The translations under genes and the position numbers were made by a program. DNA of 64,000 nucleotides, from assembly GCF_000005505.3 (NCBI RefSeq), contig NC_016133.3, forward strand, positions 992,001 to 1,056,000, read 5' to 3'. Origin of the DNA: Brachypodium distachyon (Eukaryota; Streptophyta; Magnoliopsida; Poales; Poaceae). Shown in pieces: positions 42,580 to 51,959 of this stretch. Under the pieces are notes generated by a model. The model saw only the letters and a list, made by a program, of their open reading frames with translations, searched no databases and was not told where the DNA came from. Each line of letters starts with the position of its first letter. The first letter of the stretch is position 1.

Positions 42580-45305
42580 TCAGCCTTTGCCCTGCTTGAA
42601 GTAGTGCGAGATCCGTGCAGCCAGGATGTCGACCCATGTGTCTGGTACGCCGGGCAGGCACCAGTGCATACAGTCCTGTCCCCAGACGGCCACCGCGTCC
42701 TTCTTCCCGAGCCAGATGGCTGGGTGGGCGTCGGCACGGAACTCGCTCATGTAGGTCAGGTTGAGCAGCTGGATATCCGTGCCGACGAGCGCTTCCTGGA
42801 TCGCCGAGTTCACTAGCCTCGCTTCTTTGTTCACTCCCCCGAACCTGGGATCGAACCAGGAGTCGAGCTGCACAAAAGGTTTTAGAGGGGCCATGACTCG
42901 GGAATTTCGAAATACATGTCAGATCATAGAAAAGGTTGGCCTTCAGATGGCATACCTCGTGTTCCTCTAGGATCCTATCAGACACGCAAGTGCCGTTGTG
43001 ATCCCATTCGCCTCCGTCGAAGTGCCTGGGTGACTGTGTGCGCCACAGCTTCAGCGTTTTACTTGGGACCTCCCTTTCAATGTAGGAGGCCATACTTTTG
43101 AGGACTACTTTCAGTCCATCGAAGATGCCAAGTGGAGGCTCAATTGGTTTTCCTCCTCGGTAGAAAACAAGGGGAGTCTCTTTTGGGAATTTATCTGGAC
43201 CCCACCTGATAAGGAGAAATGCGTTCATGGCTCATGACCAAACTACAGAATTGACATTTGAAGACTGCAAGAAAAAGGCATTTTCTAGGTACGAATGACT
43301 CGGTTTCCAAGTGACCTCCAACATAGAGAATATGCAGTGTTAAGAGTCAGGATCAAAAGAAACTTGTGAACATCTCATTCCCCCTTGAATGGAATTAGAG
43401 AAATGAATGTTTCATCCTATGTTACTACTTACTAGTACATAAAAGGAAAGATACAATAGGAAAGCATGGAATAAATAAGTTCTAGCAAGATAACTAAGAA
43501 CTTACCAATGTCCAGTGTTGAAAATGAGCACATCATAGAACTTGGTGACATTTACCCAATCATCAGCAGGAATGTCAACATCCACTCTGTAAGTTCCCTT
43601 TATTCCATCCTTCCGAAGTTCGGAATTCTCTACAGGCTGCCACCTTTGTATCATTAGCTATCACCATGTGAGCTTTATGATTTTATCATATGAACTATGA
43701 AGCGTATAAGAAAAATACAGTCCTGCTTGTGTGTAAAGCAAAAGTGTATGAAGTATTGCAGTTGAAATGTTAGATGCTACTCCCTCCGTTCCATAATTCT
43801 TGTCGAAATATTACATGTATCTAGACGCTTTATATGAATAGATACATCCATTTTTGGTCAAATTTGAGACAAGAATTATGGAACGGAGGGATTATTAGTT
43901 TAAGTTCAACAGGTATGGAATTTTGAATTATTGACACAGAAGTCCTCATTGTTGAAGTTTATGAATCATGAAATGAAACTGTCCATGCATCTCTAACATA
44001 TGGATATAGGAAATTATGCATGTAACTGCAATAGAAGGAAATGCTAACATATACTCAGAAATCCTCAAAACTAACTTTATGTGGCAGACAATCAAATTCC
44101 TAGGATGTTTCATTACGGAGGTCTCAATTTCTGCATCAAAACCTATGGTTGACACAAATGAATTCTTACGCATAGCACAAGAATTCACTCTTCAGTAGAC
44201 AACACTACACAATTGCACCCAGGAGCCACAACATGCAGCATCACAACACCATTTGCTACATAGTCACTTCTTTACTCCTAGTTTCCCGAAGAGAGCAGAA
44301 CTACCACTAAGAGTTCACAACAGAATAACTCCTAAATTCCTAGCATCCCTGAATTCTCTTTCTGAACTCCCAGTACCGCACGGTCATGTTAACGACATCG
44401 CCCACCATAGTAACGGATCTGATTCATCAAACCCTCTCTCTTTCACACACATGTCTCGCGAACAGACCAAGCAAACTGAAATCCTTTTAAGCTATGGACC
44501 CATCACCCATGGTCGAGTGCGTCACATCAGTTTTATCTATGGAAGGTTCATCCACCCTACTAAAAAAAGGAAAATGTACTCTTCACTGTCCAGACACTAA
44601 ATTTAAGTATGATGCATCTACACTAGAGTTAATGCTTTTTTTATTTGAAAGGTAGAGTTAATGCTAATCCCAGTAGTATCTCACAAATCTCCCCAAAGAG
44701 ATCCCTCCCTCGTCTTGCAAATCTGCAAGAAAACACTTGGAAAGGAAAGCAAGCAGCGTGGAGCAGACGATCATGAGACAGACTCACGTGTACTTGGCGA
44801 GCAGCACGGCGCGGTGGTACGCGACGACGACGTCCTCTTCAGGGAAGTACCCGCCGCGCCACGCCCCGCGCCGCTTCCACCTCCGCGCGCCGCCGTCGGT
44901 CGCCCGGAGCGCGCACAGCAGCGCCACGACCAGGTTCTCCGCCAGCGAGTCCCCCACGAGCCCGATCCGCCGGCCCCTGGCCGCCGCCAGGAACGCGGCC
45001 GGGTCGAGCCTCGGCAAGGCGCCGCCGCAGCGGGCGGGGGACCAGGAGAGCGCGGCGACGGGGGCGCGCCCGTTGCGGAGGCAGTTCCAGGCGTTGCGGT
45101 GGAACGGGCAGGACGGGGAGTAGAGCGGCGGCGGGGGCGGGGTCGGGGTCCGGATCCATCGGCCCGCGGTGGCGTCCGATGGGTCCGCGCCGCAGGGGAG
45201 GGGGATGCGCGGCGGGGGCGGGGAAGAGGGGAAGAGAAGGACGAGCAGGAGGAGTGTTAGGGTTACGGGGAGGAGGAGCAGCAGCGGGAGGCGGAGGCGC
45301 CGCAT
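42580..45305 (-). CDS. Trichome birefringence-like (TBL) wall polysaccharide O-acetyltransferase family protein
   Basis: Four exons on the minus strand (45305-44788, 43643-43506, 43205-42956, 42867-42580) give 397 residues. A short basic N-terminus is followed by a long hydrophobic anchor (about 7-25), fitting a Golgi type II membrane protein. A Pro-rich stem follows, then the TBL domain (CPFHRNAWNCLRNGR). The GDSL-type block RRIGLVGDSLAENLV has catalytic Ser120, and the DxxH motif DCMHWCLPGVPDTW (Asp367, His370) lies near the C-terminus. TBL/DUF231 proteins transfer acetyl groups to xylan, mannan, pectin or xyloglucan. The substrate of this member cannot be read from sequence. It is somewhat unusual for the family in the GDSLAEN form (GDSLxRN is commoner). 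Intron 1 contains a Stowaway MITE. Confidence 0.9.
43778..43894. mobile_element. Stowaway MITE in TBL intron 1
   Basis: TA-bordered, with ends CTCCCTCCGTTCCATAATTC and GAATTATGGAACGGAGGGA, and internal ATGTATCTAGACGCTTTATA / ATAGATACATCC. Length about 117 bp. Very similar ends to the element at 2166. Confidence 0.85.
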
Positions 45306-45889
45306 TGCAGCAGGGGAGGAGGAGATCGCCGGCCGGCGGAGAGAGGGACGGGGATTCCAGGCTTCCAGCAGCGAGTTGTGCTGCAGCTGTGTATATTATA
45401 TGCATTAAATTCAGAATTCGGTCCACGAAAATTCATTTAAGCTATGCATGGTCTTATCTCAGCATTAATAAATACTCTTAGAAGACACAGCTGAGTGGAG
45501 TAACTCTATTTAGAAATTTAATTGGTTCTCGATTGACATCCATTTATTACTGTTTAATGGTAATCTTCTCAGACCTGATCATCCTCAGGTTAAGTGTAGC
45601 TACTCCCTGCTTCCGTATATGTACAATGCACACACTACAAATCTGAGTTTCCAAATTATAAGACCACTTTCTAACATTTTTTTTCTCTCTTGAACTTTGC
45701 ATCGCTCAATTGCAAGTTTCTCGGTTTTATAAGACCAACGAATTACTACTGATTCGAACTGCATTAATTGCAAGTCCGAGTTTCAAATCTATTGGCCAAA
45801 ACGAAAATCAAGCGCCTTTTATGTGCTTCGCAGCGCAGCGTAATATCCACACGTCGCCTTGACTAAAAAGTTATGTTTAGAAAATGTTG

Positions 45890-45952
45890 TACTCCCTCCG
45901 TCCCAAAATAAGTCACGTGAATTTGTTCGATTGTTCTGGGACCGATGGAGTA
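45890..45952. mobile_element. Very short Stowaway remnant
   Basis: TA, then CTCCCTCCGTCCCAAAATAA at the left, and TTGTTCTGGGACCGATGGAG then TA at the right. Only 63 bp, so the interior has been lost. Confidence 0.65.
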
Positions 45953-46327
45953 CTCAGTACCATTATTTGTTGTGTCATACCATATAATCCATATTTCTTG
46001 TGCCAAAATTGTAAAAAAAATAAAAAGCGATCCTGCTCGCAGGACCTGGGACTCCACAAGCCATGTGTGTGCGCCGTGTTCTAGGTGCCGAATAGCCCTC
46101 TGTAGGCCTGGGCGCTGTTTGTCATGCGTTGTGTAGAAGAACTGAATGCTGTGTAAGATACTCTGTGTTTCATTTTCAATGAGAACGGAACTGGGCGTGG
46201 CCTTTGGCTCTAAAATTTCTGTCCAAAATTGATGGACCGCCAATACCGATTGAGTCTTTTATACTCCCGGATCGCAAAATAAAAAACAGAAAAAAAAACA
46301 AGAGCGGATTAAATGCCATCTGATTAA

Positions 46328-46690
46328 TACTCTCCGTCTCATACTCCCTCCATTCCTTGAAGATTGGCATACTAGTTTTTATTAAGTCAAGGCTTTGACC
46401 ACAAATTAGTATGTTAAAGTGTAGTTTATATGACATGAAATCACAAGTATCATGAAGTACTTTTGATAACGAATCTAACGATACTAATTTCATGTCATAT
46501 AAACCACACCTTACACCTTGACATAGTAATTTGTAATCAAAGGCTTGTCTTAATGAAAGCTAATGTGTCAATTTTTAAGGAACAAAAGGAGTATTAAGTG
46601 ACTCAAAATTGCTCAAATATGGATGTATTTATGCCTAACAAGCGTCTAGATACATGTACTAGAAAGTCACTTAATATGGGATGGAGGAGC
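46328..46690. mobile_element. Outer Stowaway MITE interrupted by a second MITE
   Basis: The left end CTCTCCGTCTCA (46330-46341) and the continuation TTAAGTGACTCAAAATTGCT (from 46594) would be contiguous in an intact element of the 25627-25744 type (CAGTCCCATATTAAGTGACTC). The right end reads AGTCACTTAATATGGGATGG followed by AGG. The interruption is exactly the TA-bounded element at 46344-46591. Confidence 0.75.
46344..46591. mobile_element. Inner MITE nested in a Stowaway element
   Basis: Ends CTCCCTCCATTCCTTGAAGA and AATTTTTAAGGAACAAAAGG are inverted repeats flanked by a TA duplication (46342-46343 and 46592-46593). Inner segments TTAAGTCAAGGCTTTGACCA and AATCAAAGGCTTGTCTTAAT mirror each other. 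About 248 bp, resembling the element at 23355-23604. Confidence 0.75.
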
Positions 46691-46871
46691 AGTTACTAAC
46701 ACGAAGACATCCATAGATATCCATCTTAATCACACAGAGAGAGAAGCGGCGGCGGCCGGCTAGCGATGATCAGATCCGAGTTTGCATTCGGCGAAGAGAT
46801 TTGTTCATCAGAGGGGTGGCTTGGCTTCCGCCCAATACCCAGGAGGAAAACCTTTTCTTCTTCCCCTCTTC

Positions 46872-49800
46872 TTAATGAACCTGGGCTTCTCCTCTTTTCC
46901 AACTATACCAACTCCTTGCCCTTGGTCTTCCCCTCTTCTTAGGTAGTGTTTGGTTAAGTGGTTCCACTATTTGTTTGGTTTGGAAGATGGGCTTCTCCTC
47001 CTTTCCAACTTCTCCTCCTCTTTGACCTTGATGCGATCTTTGTCCGCCAGGAACTGGTCTCCACTTGGTCTTCACCTCGATCCGATTCTTGTTGAACCGA
47101 CGGACGAGATCGGGGTGCCCATCCAACACACACTCCATGGTCGAGGCCACCGAGTCAATGCTGCAAAAACGAACAACAGGACAGCACAACTTATATAACT
47201 AAAAACCTTACGCACGACTCAAAAAAGACGAGGAATCGGTACATGGATGGTTGTAGAGGCGCGAGTCACGTACCGGGGCTTCTTGTGCCTGAAGGTGTGC
47301 AAGAAGTCGATGAACCTCTTGTGCCTGTCAGGTCGGTCCGCCAAAATGTCATTCACGTCGCTGACGAACAGAGCCCAGTTGCCAGTAGATTTCATAGTGC
47401 TCTGACCGTTGCGGTACTTCCGTAACGAGCATTTCATAGTGCTCTGACCTTTCCAGATCCTCTCGTCCTCCCTTCTTCACAAGCAAACAAGGACACCATC
47501 AGAATACCACAAGGAGGTTTAAACTGGATCTGCCACAGCTTGTACTCATCAACTTTTTTTTAGAGAAAGGGGCACAAACGTGCACCATTAATGAAACCGA
47601 TCGACAAAAAAGGTTCGGAGCTTCTCCAGAAATTCTGGTAAGGGGAAGTCTGAAGAAGAAGAAACTGCAATTATTACAAAAACCTCAACTGTTTTTTTTA
47701 ATAAGCTACTACTTATTATCTTCTCTCTTTGTAGACTTCTGACAGTTCTGAGAGAGCTAGTCATTGTGACTTAGGCTTACTAAATGTTTTTTTTTTTGAC
47801 TCGCAAATTCTCCTACTCTTGGAATAAGTGGGTTTATTTTTGCCTGATCTTTATGAATTTCAGTTCAATACAGGTTGGGATGACAAAATCAAGTGCATCC
47901 ACAAGGCAGGTGCTATTTTCTCGTCATCCTATATACATATACAAGCCATCCCCACTAGGTATTTTTTGTACACATGCAACCATTTGGTACCATCCTTAGA
48001 TATTGCTTTAACTTTGTCGATGTCTAGAGAGTAAATAATCTGGAGTATTATACATTTCATTCTATGCTTCCAATTATTGATTACTTTCTCGATGTTAACT
48101 AAATTCCCTCAACAACGTGCGGGGCATCATCTAGTTACTCAAGTTTGTAACTTTGTATTAACCTGACTCTCATAATAAAATTCGCACCCATTCATATTTA
48201 ATGTTACATGCATGATCCACGTTCTACAAACCAATCAAAAGCATAAATTTTGCGGTGTTAGTCGAGGATTTACCTATTCTGCTCATCAACATCCTCACTG
48301 CCATCATCACTTCCACTCTGCTCATTACCATCCTCATCAGTTCCACTCTGCTCATCACTATCCTCATCAGTTCCACTCTGCTCATCACCATCCTCATCAG
48401 TTCCAATCAGCTCATCATCCTTATCACCTCCACTCTGCTCATCACCATCCTCATCATGTCCACTCTGCTCATCACCATCGCCACCATTTCCACTCTGCTT
48501 ATCATCATCCTCATCAGTTCCAAACAGCTCATGATAACACAGCTTGGGGTAATCAATTAAAATGCAAGTAGTGAACTTGGATATTGCACATTTGGTCAAT
48601 GAAAATTGATCAAGCAAGTCTACTTAGTAGACACAGCATTGCCCATGGACTATATATGTATGGCAAGACAGGGTTACTAAACAAAGAGCACACGGGGAAA
48701 ACAATCTACAGTGTGAGCCCGGCCATATACTTGGAAATGAAATACTTACATTTGATAACGAAGAGGCATACTTGGGCTTCTTACTAGTCTCAGCTTGCCC
48801 ATGTTTTTCTGCCATTTCTATTTCAGATGCAAAATCTTCTTCTATCATAGTTCTAGGACAACTATTTTTCGATTCTGTCCATACAGCTGGACCTTCATTC
48901 CTAGATCTTTTATGTGTCTCACTGATATCCTTGTTACGCTTTGGAATAGTCTCAGGGAGCCCACCTTTGAGTCTTTCGATTTCATCATCTTTCTCCTTGA
49001 CCAATAACTGTAGATAATCTATCTTCTCTTTCGCACTAACAGCTTTTGCTCGCAATCTGCTAATCTCATCATCCTTCTTTTCGGCCAACACTTGAAGCTC
49101 ATTTATGTTCTGTTGAAGCTTTTGTGCTGACTCAGTAGCTTGTGCTGCCTCCAGTTTCTTCAGGAGCGCGGCGAAGTCCTGCTCCATTATGCTCATCTGG
49201 TCACACACAAAATCCCTTTCTGAGAGCAGTGCAGAAACTTCCTTGTCCTTTTTTGAGCTCAGGATCTCATAAGCTTGCTTTAGCTTTCTTAGCTCTGTAC
49301 CTAAATTGCTTGCAATGTCATGCTCTGCAGTATTTTGACTGAGATTTGCACAACTTTCCGATTCCTTCAGTCATGCAAAACAAAGATCATGAAAACCAAT
49401 GAGATGGACAAGGCCACAAGCTTGATGGCATGTGAGGTATGCAACTTAGGTAAGTACCTTAAAGTTGGGGTTTTTTGCAGAAGTTCCGGGATCACCCAAG
49501 CCACAATCTCTGAGCTCTGAATTGAGCAGAGAACGCGATGATTATCAATAGCATCGTAAATTCATAGATATTAGGTGCTTTGTTCTAACAGTTATCTTCA
49601 TCTAACAAAAACGAAGGCAAATATGTTATTCAGTTAAGAAAAAAGTTACTTTTCGTCCTAAATGTCTTTATTGGTGGAAAATAAAAAGAAAAAACTAAAC
49701 TTTCCAAATCATTCAGTCCCTCTTTTTAAGTGTTATTTCAGTATAATACATCAGGACCTGTTATTCCAGTGTTTTTCTTCATTGAAATATGTACACTACA

Positions 49801-50657
49801 TCAAGAAATTGCTACATGTTAAATAAACAGCCTGGACAGCTCATTTGATCTGATCTTCAGAAATTTCATTATTGCCGGCATTGCAACAAACAGTAAATGA
49901 GGTATAGAAAGTACTTGCCAACAACCAGTACATTACTGTCAACATTCACAAGAACTGTAATAGAGAAGAGGAACAAAACAAGCCATCAAATCCATCTTCA
50001 TTTCACTCTGTGATGTGGGTTTGGAAGGTTTATAGTTCTTTTCACACCAACGAGAACATTTAAGTAGAGAAGAGTAAACTCTGGTGAAAGTTCATGGTAG
50101 AAAAGTGGACTTGTTATTTTTCTTTCTTTGCATCTCAAGCAGCACAAATCTGAAATAGGGAAAAGCGTGGGGAGGGCTTGTTTACCATCGAGCTTCCGAT
50201 TAGCCCCGAGAATCAGCTCCAGGTAGGCCGCCTCCCACCTCCCCCTCCTGCTCGCGTCCGCCTTTCCTCCCGCAAAGGCAACAACAGTAGCTAGCATCAG
50301 CAAGAGCTAGCCCGAGAGAAATCCAGAGAGGGGATGGGAGCATTGCAATCGAGAGATGAATCGTCACCTGGTGCGCTTCCTGCAGCTTCGTCCTGGCACC
50401 AGCGGCTTCCGCCCGCAGCCTGCCGACCTCGGCGTCCTTCTCTCGCGCCGCCGCTTGCAGCTCCTCCACGCGCCGCTGGAGCTTCAGCATGGCCTCCCCG
50501 GTCTCGCGCTGGGCCTTGCTGGCCGTCTCCAGGCGCGCGCGTCGGCGGCGAGCGCCTCGGCTCGCGCCTGGCTCTTGCTCAGCATCGCCTCCACCCGGTC
50601 GTAGATGGACTGCCATTCCGGACGCCCGCCGCCCTCACCGCCGCCGCCGTCCCCCAT
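46872..50657 (-). CDS. Coiled-coil protein with acidic repeats and a Sin3 PAH-like domain (exon 1 frameshifted)
   Basis: Seven exons on the minus strand splice coherently: 50657-50368, 50261-50186, 49516-49458, 49364-48750, 48542-48274, 47471-47274, 47160-46872. Exons 1 and 4 encode long heptad-like Glu/Lys/Leu/Arg stretches (LQRRVEELQAAAREKDAEVG; AEKKDDEISRLRAKA). Exon 5 encodes a decapeptide repeat such as EQSGTDEDGD. Exons 6-7 encode a region (WALFVSDVNDILADRPDRHK, FIDFLHTFRHKKP, RIDSVASTMECVLDGHPDLV, RRFNKN) that aligns by eye with paired amphipathic helix domains of Sin3 co-repressors. The tail has a basic KKRGRPRAR motif, like an AT-hook. From the first ATG (50657) the frame EWQSIYDRVEAMLSKSQARA runs to a stop. 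A one-base shift near 50535-50545 is needed to enter the coiled coil. Alternatively, ATG 50616 opens the downstream frame directly. A nuclear co-repressor-like role is inference. Exons 5-7 could belong to a separate gene. Confidence 0.6.
47549..48135 (+). mobile_element. Probable Helitron-like insertion in an intron (3' end at 48107-48135)
   Basis: The right end reads CCCTCAACAACGTGCGGGGC followed by ATCATCTAGTT. That is a GC-rich pairing near the terminus followed by CTAG and T, as in the end at 9200-9235. The left border is not fixed; I give the AT-rich intron DNA as an outer limit. The element lies between the exons ending at 48274 and starting at 47471 of the PAH gene. No Rep/helicase coding is present, so it would be non-autonomous. 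Confidence 0.4.
48283..48525 (-). repeat. 30-bp minisatellite encoding an acidic decapeptide
   Basis: About eight imperfect copies of a 30-bp unit (CTCATCACCATCCTCATCAG + TTCCACTCTG on the plus strand) lie within exon 5 of the coiled-coil/PAH gene. They encode variations of EQSGTDEDGD in frame. Copy differences are mostly single-base, pointing to slippage or unequal exchange under coding constraint. Confidence 0.88.
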
Positions 50658-51959
50658 GGATTCGACCCCGAGGTGGGAGAAAGAGAGTGGTGGGCTTTTA
50701 TTGCTCTCCTGGGTTGGTTGGGCTTGTAAAGGCCTCTCAGCCCACTAATGCTATTTTTCTTTACCAAACTCAGCCCACTAATGATATATGGCCCCAGCTT
50801 TCCTCCGGCATCCTCTCTCTAAAAAAAAGCTTTCCTCCAGCAATAGCATCCATATTTTACTCATCCCTAAAAAAAAGAGCTTTCCAGCTTTCCGCAAGAT
50901 CGTTTGAAAAAAAAATCTTCTCATCAAAGATGTTCAAACAGCACAGATGAAAAAAAGAAGAAAAGGAGATCAAACAGCAACATTAACATTACAGATTAAC
51001 TTTGTCTAGGAAAGAAAACGCCAATGCTGTTGTCAGGCAGTGGAATGAACTGGAAGTAGATGCTGCTGCCAAGTGCCAACGGAGGCTTCTCAACTGAAAA
51101 GAAGCCTGAAGCAAATTGTAGCATGTAAAGTCTTCCATTATCTTAGCACCATCATCATCTGGCCAATATGAGAGTCTCTTCCATTATCATTTATTCAGAG
51201 GCCATGACAGCATATTTTCCCTCTTTATTATCAATCTCAGGACAATTACAACATATACTGTAGACTTCCATCCCAAAAGAGAGTGCATCCTTCTGGACTT
51301 GAGTTCAGATTTTTCATGTGCTTACCATAGGGTTTTCATGAACAGTACAAGCTTCAGAAAGATTCTGCCATTACTACAAAATTTGCAAAACAGGGTTAGC
51401 CTGTTAATGCAAAGTAAGCCTATTACATAAATGCGTCCTACTCGAATAGTATTCAGAAGAACAGTTCAGCTCATCTTAAGAAGAATAAACATGATCAAAT
51501 GCTCACTACTTGCCAAGTTTCAAGCATCCCCTAATCTTAACCTCACCAAAGTCTGAATGCTCCAAGCTATTTAGAACAGTTCAGCTCATCTTAAGAAGAA
51601 TGAACATGATCAGATGCTCATTACTTGCCAATTTTCATGCAGACTCTTAACCTCAACAAATTCTGAATACTCCAAGTTATTTGTTCAGGTCAGTTCTGAT
51701 AGCTATCACCAATTAAAGGATCTATAAGCACATTGTTCATGAGTTTGTAACAAGACCAGAAAAAAACATGAAAATCACAACCACTGGCAAATTTAAATTA
51801 TCCAGTCACACGGGTTAAAGCAGTTCAGGCGAATCCCTTTTCAGTATGAAGCATCACAACTACACCCTTCTAGCATGGAATCGCCAACAACAACGAAAAT
51901 AAAGAAGTCAAGTTGTGGTAATTACACAATCGCCAATGGACTTTTACTTTTCCAGGGGT
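50658..51959. other. Spacer between PAH gene and PPR gene
   Basis: Contains the upstream region of the coiled-coil gene (GGGCTT/GCCCA motifs near 50695-50775), A-rich stretches, and a 115-bp tandem duplication (51459-51686). The distal end is presumably the PPR 3' untranslated region. No further gene is seen. Confidence 0.5.
51459..51686. repeat. Tandem duplication, unit about 115 bp
   Basis: GAACAGTTCAGCTCATCTTA starts at 51459 and again at 51574. Both copies continue through AAGAAGAAT, ACATGATCA, TTGCCAA, TCTTAACCTCA and CTGAATGCTCCAAG (CTGAATACTCCAAG in copy 2). Copy 2 has a small deletion and scattered substitutions. Confidence 0.85.

Larger units (their letters stand above)
45306..46871. 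other. Intergenic region with several MITEs
   Basis: The upstream region of TBL and the downstream region of the PAH gene. It holds a 63-bp MITE remnant (45890-45952) and a nested pair of elements (46328-46690). No gene is supported. Confidence 0.55.

Noticed and set aside
44661..45481. Several plus-strand frames of 80-200 codons opposite the first TBL exon
   Set aside because: They are Arg/Gly/Pro-rich shadows of a very GC-rich exon with a clear signal anchor and GDSL block on the minus strand.
48255..48571. Plus-strand frames rich in His/Ser or Leu/Ile/Thr over the minisatellite
   Set aside because: The 30-bp repeat is open in several frames. Only the minus-strand acidic frame joins neighbouring exons through good splice sites.
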